Below are positions 11,431 to 24,120 of a DNA stretch of 64,000 nucleotides, piece by piece. Within the stretch, counting starts at the first letter, position 1, and every line of letters starts with the position of its first letter. This stretch comes from Lantana camara. Its lineage: Eukaryota > Streptophyta > Magnoliopsida > Lamiales > Verbenaceae. Position numbers and translations under genes: made by a program. The notes beneath the pieces were generated by a model. That model saw nothing but the letters and a program-made list of their open reading frames with translations, was not told where the DNA came from and ran no database searches. The stretch lies in the NCBI GenBank assembly GCA_037501455.1, contig CM074856.1, positions 89,912,001 through 89,976,000 on the forward strand, in the 5' to 3' direction.

Positions 11431-11525
11431 CCCATTCATTGTGAACATTCATTCATTCTCGCCAAAACATTAGGTAGGGTTCAAGAAACAAGGGCTTTAC
11501 GTTTGCAATCATTTACTCGATAAAA

Positions 11526-11885
11526 GACTCAATATATATATCATATTACTTTGGTTTAAAACCTTTCACATAGGGAGATGTATCGGGTCGTTTTATCTAA
11601 GTAGAAGAGAAACCCACCTTAAACCGCGAAAAGGAGCAAACACAAGCCTCACTGACCGGCCTCGTTTCCAACAGACTCAAAATCTGTGCAAGAGAGGTGA
11701 GGTGAGATTCAATATATATATCATATTACTTAGGCTTAAAACCTTTCACATAGGGAGATATATCGGGTCGTTTTATCTAAGTAGAAGAGAAACCCACCTT
11801 AAACCATGAAAAGAAGCAAACACAAGCCTCACTGACCGGCCTCGTTTCCAACGGACTCAAAATCTGTGCAAGAGAGGTGAGGTGA
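11526..11885. repeat. Tandem duplication, 2 x 180 bp
   Basis: Two units of 180 bp start at 11526 and 11706, each from GACTCAATAT or GATTCAATAT to GAGGTGAGGTGA, differing at a few positions. The same duplication is at 18493-18852 in the other LTR, so it predates this insertion. Confidence 0.9.
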
Positions 11886-12623
11886 GACTCAATATGACCA
11901 AATAAGACGCTCGGCAATGAAATGATTATGATACGAATGTATAAGAGATGCTATAAGGTAATGGACACGTTCATGTGCACTATTAAAGTCTTAAGGACAT
12001 ATAAACGTTCAATTCATTCATTCAATGAAGCATTCGTATTCAAACGAATTCATATCCTTCACATTTCACGTCAAAGGAATTTAAATTATATAATCAAGTC
12101 GTTCAATCTTTCATTCGAATTCATAATTTCAATCAAATTAATTCAAGAAATTCAAATATAATCCAAGTACAAGTTAAATCACATTTAAATTAGAATATAA
12201 ACAATTCAACATATTCAATTGCATTTACAATTAGAAATTAAACAATTAAATACATTCAATTAAATTTCGAAAATTAATTAGAACATGAAATAGGTAACAA
12301 TTAAATTCTAATAATTCAATTAAATCAAATAACATTTAATAAACATATATAAATATATAATTAAATATACATACATATACTATATGCATGCCATGCACGT
12401 ACAACTCATGCATGCAAAATCCTTAAATTGCATGCAAATGTAACCAATTTTAACATCGTGCATGCAATTACATTAAGGTCTAATAATTTCATGCATGGAA
12501 TATTTAGTTTTAACATGTGCATGCATAAAATTCACACTCATACGTACTGTAACAAACATGCAAGAAAGAAAAAGAAACCAGCAGTAGCAGTAGCTTCGCG
12601 GTACAGAACAAGCATGGAAATAC

Positions 12624-12750
12624 AAGGTGACACCCCCGTGTCACCTTCAAAGAACAAACCGAGACACCCCCGTGTCTCGGTACAGCAACAACAGGCCACC
12701 CTTGCAAACCCGTTACGAGCTGGAAAGAAGAAGATCGACACCCCCGTGTC
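12624..12750. repeat. GC-rich palindromic hairpin array (Q 3' LTR)
   Basis: Three hairpins share loop CCCC: AAGGTGACAC/GTGTCACCTT (12624-12647), CCGAGACAC/GTGTCTCGG (12659-12680) and GACAC/GTGTC (12737-12750). The outer pairs differ between hairpins but all remain perfectly complementary. A 140-codon frame across this region and an overlapping antisense frame are by-products of the palindromes. Confidence 0.85.
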
Positions 12751-14616
12751 AAGGACGCAGCAACAACAATTAAATCTCTCTTTCTTGGCGGAAAACAGAG
12801 CAACAACTCACGCAACAAATAGGCAAGATAGGCAGCATCAATTGGCATGAAATGCAACAACAAACCAGCCCTAACAAAGCATAAAACTGACAGCAAAAGC
12901 AAGGAGGAAATGCAGCAGTTTGACAGCAACTTTCAGGCCAAGAAAACAGGGCATAAATCGCGTAAAAACAGGGTACAACTGATCTCATTTATCCCCAACA
13001 TGTTCAGGTAAGATAAGCCATAAAAATTATAGTAAAACAACTCCAAATTAGCATACAAGTCAGCCCCAAGGAAGCTCAGACGTGAGAGGAAGATATGTGA
13101 GTTTATTTCATGAATTCCTCAAAGTATCCTTAATGACAACTCAGGAATAATTCAACTAACAAGTAATCAATGATCATAAATGAGAAGAGGATGTCAAAAC
13201 AATCATTCTCAAGCTTGGAATCAAACAAATCCATCAAGAATTGGATGAGATAGAAAGAAATGCCCAAAAACGTCTCTATACAAGAACAGCCGAAAAATGC
13301 ATGAAACCATGATCAAATTTGGGGATGAATGAATGAAAATGACCAGGAATGAACATATAATACAACCCTAAGCTTACCTTGTTGATTGGATGAAGATTGG
13401 ATGAGATTTGAGCTCCAAAATCTCCAAGGGACCAAGGGTTACGGGAAAGAACTGGAAGGCAGTGACTTTAGCTGAGATTTGTGAATTGTGAGAGGGTTGG
13501 TTTGGTTAGGGCTTGGTACAGCAGGTTAGGTGGTTGATTTAGGGTTCTATAGCATCAAACCATGGTTAATTTGGTCAACAAATGAATAAGTTATGGCCAT
13601 TTTAGTGCAACAAGGTCAGTTTCGTCGCCGTTTCGTTTTTCGGTTGAAATTCGGAGGTTCAATTGACGTTAGAAAAATATAAGGCTAAGTTTACTAAACT
13701 CGAATTTTTGTTACGAGTTCATCGAAGTTGACGGAACTCGAATCCGAGTTCCCGAGCTCAAGATATTAAATACGGAACCAAGGGTGCGCTAAATGCTCGT
13801 TAGCCCCCGACTTGGATTCCAAAATTCAAATTAAATCCGAAACACAAGCAAATGAATTCGAAAATACGAAACGAATAAATATTCATATACAAGACACGTA
13901 TAAGTTCAACATATTAAATTCGCACAAAATTCCGATATCAATTGAAATAGAAACGAAGCACGTAAATGTCACTCATGGACAAAGTAACAAATAAATTCAA
14001 AGTATTAACAACTAATGCAACATTTACATACTAATATAATATATTATAAATACATGCATGAAAATTTAATTTATAACTACACATGCATGCATACGTATAT
14101 ATATATATTATAACTACATGCATGCAATATATATAAGTTATAAATATAAAATGCATGCATAATTAATTTAAACTTGTAAAATTGCATGCAATAAAAATTG
14201 ATGCATACGTATATCATATATATAAATACATGCATGAAATATATATATAAGTTATAATCAATTATGCATGCATAATTAAATCCATGCACACGTACACATT
14301 AGTTTATATGTATATATATATTTATATTATATAAATGTAATTAATATTAATAACATTAAATTAAATAATTAACATTTAATACATATAAAATAAAATGAAA
14401 TATATAGAACACGTAAAAATAATTATTCGTGCAATTAAGGAGCACACAAGTTATTCACATAAATTCAAATTCAAATATTGCATATATTTCAATTAGTCAC
14501 TTATTTAACAATTAAACAATGAAATTTAATTATAGAAAACACTAAGACCAATTAATTTGCGCAATTAAGTAAACATATACGTCATGTTGTACTAATAAAA
14601 GAATTGGGGCGTTACA

Positions 14617-14651
14617 ACCTTTCCCCCTTAAAAGAATCCGTCCTCGGATTC
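14617..14651 (-). other. PPT with upstream hairpin (Q)
   Basis: On the minus strand, GAATCCG, loop AGGA, CGGATTC (plus-strand 14634-14651) precede TTTTAAGGGGGAAAGGT and the 3' LTR start at 14616. Same layout as in P, T and K but with a different stem. Confidence 0.85.
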
Positions 14652-14676
14652 ATTATCTGCCTGAAAACAATTGATG

Positions 14677-14955
14677 AAGGAACCCCGTTCCTCACAAACA
14701 ACAAGGAGAGAATCCCCGTCTCTCAAACAACAAGGAGAGAACCTCGTCTCTCGCAAGCAAAGAGAGCACCCCGTCTCTCGAACAAAAATAAGAGCATCCC
14801 CGTCTCTTACAAACAACGAGAGCACCCCGTCTCTCGAACAACAAGGAGAGAACCCCGTCTCTCGCAAGCAAAGAGAGCACCCCGTCTCTCGAACAAAAAT
14901 AAGAGCATCCCCTCTCTTACAAACAACGAGAGCACCCCGTCTCTCGAACAAAAAT
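14677..14955. repeat. Array of covarying hairpins in Q internal region
   Basis: About ten units of 20-36 bp, each a short palindrome around a C-rich loop: AGGAAC/GTTCCT (14678-14692), GAGAGA/TCTCTC (14706-14724 and 14735-14752), GAGAG/CTCTC (14762-14779), TAAGAG/CTCTTA (14789-14809), CGAGAG/CTCTCG (14817-14836), then a second round of similar units. Loops are mostly CACCCCGT or ATCCCCGT. Reading frames through the array are low-complexity by-products. Confidence 0.85.
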
Positions 14956-17439
14956 AAGAGCAAGGAAGTCTCCAATACTCCCAAGCCACGCACGTAAAAC
15001 CATAATTAAAATCATGTAAGACACCCCAAAGCAAGTAACAGACATCGTCCACGTTGGTTATCAATTGCTCCAATTAATTTAACATGATAAGATATCGAAG
15101 CACATAATATAAAAATTATTGGAATTAAGTTTGTATGGATGCATGTATCATGGATGCTGTAAGTACCGTTCACCGTAGTTGCGAAATTTAGAATTGTAAG
15201 TTGTCGTTGTCCAGTGCATGATCTGTCCTGAAGATAAACTTAGTGCTCAACTTGGCTTCAACCTCTTCAGGGTACCCCGGTGAAGCAATTGATGAATCCT
15301 TTAAGGATTATACTCTTGAATCCCTTCTGACTTGTACTGTTTCCAGTTTTCACCATTTCCCATAATCTTTGTTCGACCAACCAATTCTTTTTAATTGACC
15401 GAGCTTGACCTCCCCGAATACCCCTAAATCGTTTGTCCCGAACTCAGGTCTGTAGTTATTACCTTTACCATATCGAAGTCTAACATATCCCCGAATCTTC
15501 CTAATTGCACTTCCGTTATCTCTATTATTTATTTCTTCAGCCACAACTTCAAGTTTTAATTTTTGGTTCTAGGTTACGCTCTCCCCCTTAAATTTTCTAT
15601 CGTTATCCTTGAACTCCATCAATCCATCTTTCACCGAAATTCTTGATAAAACAATTTCATTTGGGGGAGGGAAGAATTTAACGAACATAGCAACCCCCTT
15701 CTCTATTCTTGTTCAATCCAACACCCCAAAGCCAACTCTAATTTCGCTTCTTTTTTTGAATCCCATTTCCATCAACCTGCCCCTTATTTGAGGTTCTTTA
15801 TTTTCTCCAACGTTACCTACCTATGCAACTCCATTATTTCCTTTCATCTGAATTCTGAGGTGGCTCGGTTAAAATGATACTTGATGGGTGAGATGAAGGA
15901 ACTCCCTATCAAATAAACACTAAAATGCATGTCGGGTTAAAATTGACGATGCATGTGTCACGTTTACATCAAGCAACTATGCATCACATTAGCGCAACGA
16001 AACCAAATAGAAATGCACGGATAATCATAAGGCCAAAAGAATAAATAATTAATGCGAAATATGATGCACGTGCTATGAATGCTTTGGAACCTGTCACCAA
16101 TGGGGTAAGTTGTTAGCTCGGTAGCTTTCTCTCGTTCCTCCAAACACGAGGTTACTTTGACTTGCTGATCATGCTTCGTCTTTCCCACGGTCTTCAAGAT
16201 TTCCAAGAATCCTGTGTATTACTTATATCTTCCACTGTCCGGAATTGAAATTTCACTATCCCTGATTCCTTCGACATCCACTGAGTTAGCCTCTGCATTT
16301 ACCCCCAAGGATCGCCCTTCAACCTTACTCATCTTCCTTACAAAATGAATCCCCAATATAATTCTGAACCCCACTTCTCGCCATCACCGTGATCAAGTCT
16401 CCCGCGCTTATCCTTTATGAGTTTAATTCACCTCCAATTGCTTATACTTGAGCGTAAGATTTTCTTGCAAAGAGTCTCTCCCCGAGAACAATCCTTCAAC
16501 CAGTCTTTGCTTTCCTTTATCGTTCCCATTTGTTGCTCCATATCTTCCAATTCAACTTCTCAATATGACAATTCATCTTGGATTTGGAAAAACGAACTCA
16601 AATCTCATTCTCCATATCGCCTCCTCCTATATATTTGTATTTTTCCAGGTACTTGCCTCTCTCTACTCCCTTCCAGACTCGTTTCCCATCTTAATCGAAA
16701 TCCAAAGCACTCCAATCCCACTCTTCCCATTCTTAACTTCGACAAACTTGATTTCAAATCACTGGACTTAGTCAGAAATCCTTCTTTGTCAATCCTTGGT
16801 GTACAACTCCTACCGAACCCATTTTATCTTAACTCCTTTTATTATTGATACTTCTTCAATGATCTAAATCCGGAATCAAAATACCTTCAAGGTTTGTTCA
16901 CTTCACTCATTAGGTTGAAAAATCCCGTTGCTTCCAATCAAAAGCACCTTGTATGGCAGAGCCGTATATGTCAATCTTCTAAGTCGTAACCATCTCATAA
17001 TCAATCCCTATTTCACCAAGTATCCTTCTACCACCGCATCTCTTAATTCAAACCTCCCATTCCGAATCGTAATCCTTGAACTCTAGCTCCCTCTAGAAAA
17101 CCTCACATCTCGAATTCTCTACATTCTTCCCGGTTGTATCCCTCCTAGCTTCCATGCCTCAGGAAGAACTAGCAATAGATCGTCTTTATCGTGGATCATA
17201 ACCTGTGAATCATAACCCATTTTCGGAGATATATACATGCGATTAATACATGCTTATGGCACTTATTCAACACGAAAGGCACAAATTCAATATAGAATGC
17301 AACAAGTAATTCGACAAGATTAAAAGAAAGACAATTTCATGTTCAAAATCGATGCAATGCACACATTATCACTTAGTTCCTATGCCGAACGACTTAGACA
17401 GACCTACACGACACGAGAGCCCGGGTTTTGCAACCCTAA
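14956..17439. other. Q internal region, no recognisable genes
   Basis: No frame on either strand shows gag, PR, RT, RNase H or integrase motifs. The longest frame here is 143 codons on the plus strand, antisense to the element. A segment near 15168 (TACCGTTCACCGTAGTTG) is shared with the K internal region near 52147. It may be a decayed or captured sequence. Confidence 0.6.
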
Positions 17440-17451
17440 GCTCTGATACCA
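17440..17451 (-). other. Primer binding site of Q
   Basis: GCTCTGATACCA on the plus strand is the complement of TGGTATCAGAGC, 8 nt from the 5' LTR edge at 17460. This fixes Q as minus-strand. Confidence 0.95.
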
Positions 17452-17459
17452 CTTAAGGA

Positions 17460-20400
17460 TGTAACACCCGAGCGCAAGGTGTCACATCCCCCGCACCGAG
17501 ACCCGACCCGAATATGAAATGGACGATCCATACCCGAGCCAAATCACGGCGAACGGGGACATACACACACTCTATGCTAGGCGGGACTAACCCTTGAACC
17601 ATAAAATCAGAGTAATTACAAATACGGAAGCAATGACTATCCATTATATAAAAAATGAGTAAACAAAATCCAAAAAAAATGATCCATATACATTATCAAA
17701 TGCCGTCACGGCTCAATAAACAAGTACGCTCCAATAGCAACATTCATATACAATGATCACAAGTGCAAAATGCGAGTGTAAGACCAATAAACAAAAGGAC
17801 TAGAAACGAAAACATGACCTAAGACTCGAAATCCCGCCTAGCTCCCCTGACACCTGCACAAAACAACTGAAAGCCAAACGGGTTTAGTCCAAAAGGGACT
17901 GGTGGGTATAAAAGCAGGGGCATGGTATAATATATGACTGTAATTAAACATTCACATGCAAGTTATAATCCTAAATGAGGTTTTTAAAGAATTTCCCAAG
18001 TGGGTGAATAGAAATCATCAAAAGGGATTATAGCAATTCATTAACATTAGGTCATTAATGGCCCGGCGAGTGGGCGTGCATTATCTCCAACCAACACCTC
18101 GTGTACTACATTAACATTCATTAACATTCATTCATTCTTTCTTTTCATGCATATCATTCTTTCGTGCGCATTCAATAACATATACACTTTCTTCCTCCGG
18201 GTTGGTAGCGGGTTTGCAAGGCCCATCCACCCATTCATTGACCAAAAGGGGAACATGACTCCCCAGATGGCACTTAGCGTCCATTCCTCGCTAACTCCTA
18301 ACGAGGTCCGGTTACACCGTTCATTGGTGGGACTAGTGTGAGGGTTTCCCGTCAGCCCATGCCTCCTCGGTTCCCCACTCACACCAAGCCCCTAGGCCCC
18401 ATTCATTGTGAACATTCATTCATTCTCGCCAAAACATTAGGTAGGGTTCAAGAAACAAGGGCTTTACGTTTGCAATCATTTACTCGATAAAAGACTCAAT
18501 ATATATATCATATTACTTTGGCTTAAAACCTTTCACATAGGGAGATGTATCGGGTCGTTTTATCTAAGTAGAAGAGAAACCCACCTTAAACCGCGAAAAG
18601 GAGCAAACACAAGCCTCACTGACCGGCCTCGTTTCCAACGGACTCAAAATCTGTGCAAGAGAGGTGAGGTGAGACTCAATATATATATCATATTACTTTG
18701 GCTTAAAACCTTTCACATAGGGAGATATATCGGGTCGTTTTATCTAAGTAGAAGAGAAACCCACCTTAAACCGCGAAAAGAAGCAAACAGAAGCCTCACT
18801 GACCGGCCTCGTTTCCAACGGACTCAAAATCTGTGCAAGAGAGGTGAGGTGAGACTCAATATGACCAAATAAGACGCTCGGCAATGAAATGATTATGATA
18901 TGAATGTATAAGAGATGCTATAAGGTAATGGACACGTTCATGTGCACTATTAAAGTCTTAAGGACATATAAACGTTCAATTCATTCATTCAATGAAGCAT
19001 TCGTATTCAAACGAATTCATATCCTTCACATTTCACGTCAAAGGAATTTAAATTATATAATCAAGTCGTTCAATCTTTCATTCGAATTCATAATTTCAAT
19101 CAAATTAATTCAAGAAATTCAAATATAATCCAAGTACAAGTTAAATCACATTTAAATTAGAATATAAACAATTCAACATATTCAATTGCATTTACAATTA
19201 GAAATTAAACAATTAAATACATTCAATTAAATTTCGAAAATTAATTAGAACATGAAATAGGTAACAATTAAATTCTAATAATTCAATTAAATCAAATAAC
19301 ATTTAATAAACATATATAAATATATAATTAAATATACATACATATACTATATGCATGCCATGCACGTACAACTCATGCATGCAAAATCCTTAAATTGCAT
19401 GCAAATGTAACCAATTTTAACATCGTGCATGCAATTACATTAAGGTCTAATAATTTCATGCATGGAATATTTAGTTTTAACATGTGCATGCATAAAATTC
19501 ACACTCATACGTACTGTAACAAACATGCAAGAAAGAAAAAGAAACCAGCAGTAGCAGTAGCTTCGCGGTACAGAACAAGCATGGAAATACAAGGTGACAC
19601 CCCCGTGTCACCTTCAAAGAACAAACCGAGACACCCCCGTGTCTCGGTACAGCAACAACAGGCCACCCTTGCAAACCCGTTACGAGCTGGAAAGAAGAAG
19701 ATCGACACCCCCGTGTCAAGGACGCAGCAACAACAATTAAATCTCTGTTTCTTGGCGGAAAACAGAGCAACAACTCACGCAACAAATAGGCAAGATAGGC
19801 AGCATCAATTGGCATGAAATGTAACAACAAACCAGCCCTAACAAAGCATAAAACTGACAGCAAAAGCAAGGAGGAAATGCAGCAGTTTGACAGCAACTTT
19901 CAGGCCAAGAAAACAGGGCATAAATCGCGTAAAAACAGGGTACAACTGATCTCATTTATCCCCAACATGTTCAGGTAAGATAAGCCATAAAAATTATAGT
20001 AAAACAACTCCAAATTAGCATACAAGTCAGCCCCAAGGAAGCTCAGACGTGAGAGGAAGATATGTGAGTTTATTTCATGAATTCCTCAAAGTATCCTTAA
20101 TGACAACTCAGGAATAATTCAACTAACAAGTAATCAATGATCATAAATGAGAAAAGGATGTCAAAACAATCATTCTCAAGCTTGGAATCAAACAAATCCA
20201 TCAAGAATTGGATGAGATAGAAAGAAATGCCCAAAAACGTCTCTATACAAGAACAGCCGAAAAATGCATGAAACCATGATCAAATTTGGGGATGAATGAA
20301 TGAAAATGACCAGGAATGAACATATAATACAACCCTAAGCTTACCTTGTTGATTGGATGAAGATTGGATGAGATTTGAGCTCCAAAATCTCCAAGGGACC

Positions 20401-21583
20401 AAGGGTTACGGGAAAGAACTGGAAGGCAGTGACTTTAGCTGAGATTTGTGAATTGTGAGAGGGTTGGTTTGGTTAGGGCTTGGTACAGCAGGTTAGGTGG
20501 TTGATTTAGGGTTCTATAGCATCAAACCATGGTTAATTTGGTCAACAAATGAATAAGTTATGGCCATTTTAGTGCAACAAGGTCAGTTTCGTCGCCGTTT
20601 CGTTTTTCGGTTGAAATTCGGAGGTTCAATTAACGTTAGAAAAATATAAGGCTAAGTTTACTAAACTCTAATTTTCGTTACGAGTTCAGCGAAGTTGACG
20701 GAACTCGAATCCGAGTTCCCGAGCTCAAGATATTAAATACGGAACCAAGGGTGCGCTAAATGCTCGTTAGCCCCCGACTTGGATTCCAAAATTCAAATTA
20801 AATCCGAAACACAAGCAAATGAATTCGAAAATACGAAACGAATAAATATTCATATACAAGACACGTATAAGTTCAACATATTAAATTCGCACAAAATTCC
20901 GATATCAATTGAAATAGAAACGAAGCACGTAAATGTCACTCATGGACAAAGTAACAAATAAATTCAAAATATTAACAACTAATGCAACATTTACATACTA
21001 ATATAATATATTATAAATACATGCATGAAATTTTAATTTATAACTACACATGCATGCATACGTATATATATATATTATAACTACATGCATGCAATATATA
21101 TAAGTTAAAAATATAAAATGCATGCATAATTAATTTAAACTTGTAAAATTGCATGCAATACAAATTCATGCATACGTATATCATATATATAAATACATGC
21201 ATGAAATATATATATAAGTTATAATCAATTATGCATGCATAATTAAATCCATGCACACGTACACATTAGTTTATATGTATATATATATTTATATTATATA
21301 AATGTAATTAATATTAATAACATTAAATTAAATAATTAACATTTAATACATATAAAATAAAATGAAATATATAGAACACGTAAAAATAATTGTTCGCGCA
21401 ATTAAGGAGCACACAAGTTATTCACATAAATTCAAATTCAAATATTGCATATATTTCAATTAGTCACTTATTTAACAATTAAACAATGAAATTTAATTAT
21501 AGAAAACACTAAGACCAATTAATTTGCGCAATTAAGTAAACATATACGTCATGTTGTACTAATAAAAGAATTGGGGTGTTACA
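17460..21583 (-). mobile_element. Q 5' LTR
   Basis: 4124 bp, same structure as the 3' LTR: P1-P4 domain 18192-18397, 180-bp tandem duplication 18493-18852, hairpin array 19591-19717 and GATT-loop hairpin 20700-20719. The plus-strand right end GGTGTTACA at 21583 is followed by target duplication TGCTT. Confidence 0.9.
19591..19717. repeat. GC-rich palindromic hairpin array (Q 5' LTR)
   Basis: Same three hairpins as 12624-12750: AAGGTGACAC/GTGTCACCTT (19591-19614), CCGAGACAC/GTGTCTCGG (19626-19647), GACAC/GTGTC (19704-19717), all with loop CCCC. Confidence 0.85.
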
Positions 21584-21976
21584 TGCTTAGAATTAATTAA
21601 AATTATGCTTTAGGAATTTTATTTTATGAAATATATGCCTAAATTGTTAGATTTATGTACAATGTGCTTACATTATGAATTTTATTTAATTAAATGCATG
21701 AATTAGGATATAATATAATCTAAGTATATTTCTAAATATTTATGATCATACTTGAATAAATTCATGCTTAGAATAATTTATTTAGAATTAATTTTATGAC
21801 TAAAGTTACATAAAGTGCTACATTTTAAGTTTAATTATATGTTATGAACTTAGAATTAATTAAAAATGATCATGAACTAATATGAATACCTTCATAAGTT
21901 TAATAACATGTTCATAATGTTCTTGAATCAAATTAAGGTGCACGTGTGAAAGTGTGTGTGTGTGTGTATGTGTGTA
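21584..21976 (+). mobile_element. P-element LTR3, part b
   Basis: Continues LTR3 after Q, matching LTR2 from about 6298. It ends in a GT-rich run and is cut by D with target duplication GTGTA (21972-21976 and 30929-30933). Confidence 0.9.
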
Positions 21977-22844
21977 TGTAACGCCCCGGTTTTCACTTAT
22001 AATTTTCATAACATTATATGTATTATATCTTCATGTATTTATATGAATTTTCATTACCGTGAAATTTATGTAAATTAATTGCTAACGTTTCTAATTACTA
22101 TTATGTGGCCTTACTTGATCATTTCATAAATATGTGGACTTAATTGCATAACATGATTCGGAGTTAGATGATTAATTGCCATGGAATGAAACTTGCTTGC
22201 ATGAATTCAATTATTTCAAGGACTTAGTTGCAAAATGTGATGATTCATCTTAGTTAGTGGAAGATATAATATATCATAGGTATATCTCTCTCCCACATTT
22301 CATTCCATACATTTTCATCATATATACACACACTCACACCCACATATATCGATCCAAACACACCAAGAAGGGAAGGAAGTATTCATCTCTTTTTCAAGCA
22401 AGATTCTTGGAGGATTTATGAAGTTAGAAGCATCATCTTCATCATCTCATCATTTCATCCATTTCTTCTTCCATCTTGAGGTATATGGAGAATTTGATTG
22501 AATCCCTTGAGATATATTTGAGTAGGGTTTGATAAGTATGATATGATTCCTTGGGTTATAAGTGCTTAGAAGCATGTTTAGGATCATTATATCTCATAAC
22601 TTGCATGAATTCTTGAATAAGAGGAAAGTTGGTTAACATGATATTTTAGGGGTTTTGAATGATGAATTCTTCATGATTGATGCATGTTTCATGGTTTATA
22701 TGCTACCTAATTGATGTCTTTAAGTTATATACATGTTATATGATTATTTTAGAGCATTTTGGTTGAGTTTACTTTGGGTTTTCATTCCTTTTCTTTCTTC
22801 CCCGAAGCTACCCCTGTTTTGCCCCTTTTTCCAGCACTGGAACA

Positions 22845-22966
22845 GTACCCGGGTGGGTACTTTTTGTGCATAAAAAGTACCCGGGCGGGTACTTTTTCCC
22901 TGTAAAGCTTCAGGACTGCTTTACCCGGTCGGGGAACTTTTCCCTTGAATTTTACCCGGCTGGGTA
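22845..22966. repeat. GC-rich palindromic hairpin array (D)
   Basis: GTACCC/GGGTAC with loop GGGT (22845-22860); AAAAAGTACCC/GGGTACTTTTT with loop GGGC (22872-22897, perfect 11-bp arms); an imperfect unit around GGTC (22921-22936); TACCC/GGGTA with loop GGCT (22953-22966). All share the core TACCC/GGGTA. Confidence 0.85.
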
Positions 22967-23920
22967 CTCCCTCATCCGAACTCCAAATAACCTGATTTTT
23001 GAACCGTTGGAAAGATTTTGAAGTCTAGAACAACCTCGATTGGAATTATCTCAATATCTTTTCCCATTTGTGAGATATTATCAATTCTTTTTGGTGTCGA
23101 TGCTTTACCGACAAACTGCATTCACCCAACTTCAAGCCTACGCCATTTTCTCCTCGCTTTGAACTAGAAAACGAGCCATATATCATCGGAAAGGCCTTTA
23201 TGTCTAGTTTCATACCCAACAATCAAAACTCAATTCCAACTTCTATATCTCAAGATATTCTAGTTTTCCTACAACGTGTGCGTTTTCGGAAATTGCCCTT
23301 TTTTGTCATACTTCACCAAAACCTTCCTTATTGCATTCCTTTCACTCTCTTGGCTCCAATATGTGAATTATATGATATATATACTTGATTAATTGATAAT
23401 TATGCTCCTACTTGACACTTCTTGGTACTTAATTGCTCAAACGTTATTGGTTGACTTCATGCCTTATATGAATTGAACTTGAAATAATTGAATGATATGA
23501 ATACATGATTTCTTGTTATTAATTTCACCTCTTAGGTGTTATTTGGTGTTTATACATGCTTAGTGTTAATTGATTGCTTGGTTTTATTTAAATTACATGA
23601 ACATTGTCGTGCGTCATACTTGGTCTCATATTGAGTCATGTCTCACGAGTTCCTACTATTCCCTTTCTTATCCAGTTTTCCTCCAGGGCGGAGATCATGG
23701 ATCGTGTGGGCATTGTCTTGTAGCCTTATCTTGTCCCGTCACTCGTCAGGTGAGGTTTAAATTCTAGCTACTTAGAACCCTTACAACCCTACGTGTGTTT
23801 TCGGCCAAAAGTATACGTATATTTATAGTTTTCAAATCTTATTGATTTACAACGGATTTCATGAATTGAACGGATTGATTGATTGATTGATTAAATGTTT
23901 TGGCGAGTAACTATTGTTCA

Positions 23921-24120
23921 CGTTGGGCCCCGAGGGTAGTGTATTGAGCCAACCGGGGAAGCAAAGGCTGACGGGTAACTCTTGCACTACCCTCACCATT
24001 GTGGGATCACCTCTGAATCCACCAGGAGGTTTGGTGGAGGAAGAAATCCCGTACGTGGGAGTCATGTTCCCGACGTACACCATGATTGGATGGTTGGGTC
24101 TTGCAAGCCCGCCATCACCC
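23921..24120 (+). other. P1-P4 structured RNA domain (D, clearest copy)
   Basis: P1: GAGGGTAGTG (23932-23941)/CACTACCCTC (23985-23994), perfect 10 bp, enclosing AACCGGGGAAGCAAAGGCTG. P2: TCCACCA (24018-24024), loop GGAGGTT, TGGTGGA (24032-24038). P3: GTACG (24051-24055)/CGTAC (24074-24078) with inner GGGA/TCCC around GTCATGT. P4: GATGG (24089-24093)/CCATC (24112-24116) with inner GGG/CCC around TCTTGCAAG. Loops are shared with other families while stems differ by compensatory changes. Function unknown; it lies inside the predicted leader intron. Confidence 0.75.

Larger units (their letters stand above)
10494..14616 (-). mobile_element. Q 3' LTR
   Basis: Read on the minus strand it starts TGTAACGCCCC (14616) and ends GGTGTTACA (10494). 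At the 3' terminus TGTGACACC and GGTGTTACA can pair around an 8-9-nt loop. CAGTCC/GGACTG hairpin at 10919-10935. The GCTTGGCGGGA (10610-10620) and TCCCGCCTAGC (10866-10876) pair has one mismatch here and none in the 5' LTR copy. Confidence 0.9.
10494..21583 (-). mobile_element. Q: complete non-autonomous LTR element (LARD-like)
   Basis: 11,090 bp on the minus strand: 5' LTR 17460-21583, PBS 17440-17451, internal region, PPT near 14617-14633, 3' LTR 10494-14616. TSD is TGCTT. LTR lengths are 4124 and 4123 bp; identity is high, with most differences clustered in the first few hundred bases of the plus-strand copies. The 2.8-kb internal region shows no gag-pol, so it must use proteins in trans. 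It inserted into P LTR3. Confidence 0.9.

Noticed and set aside
12428..12929. Overlapping reading frames of about 140 codons on both strands
   Set aside because: They span the palindromic hairpin array of the Q LTR, recur identically in the second LTR, and show no domain. Open frames on both strands follow from the inverted repeats.
14604..15073. Several frames of 88-121 codons, and a CRISPR-like repeat appearance
   Set aside because: The units vary in sequence and length, have palindromic stems with compensatory changes, lie between PPT and PBS of a plant retroelement, and lack unique spacers. Frames are low-complexity.
16417..16848. 143-codon plus-strand frame in the Q internal region
   Set aside because: Antisense to the element, with an overlapping second frame, no domain, and composition similar to adjacent non-coding DNA.
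17440..17451. tRNA gene fragment
   Set aside because: The 12-nt match to the initiator tRNA 3' end is the element's primer binding site; no cloverleaf surrounds it.
23932..23994. Hammerhead ribozyme as in plant retrozymes
   Set aside because: The conserved GGCTGACGGG does not match the CTGANGA core, and no GAAA partner is placed correctly. Other ribozyme classes could not be excluded by eye.
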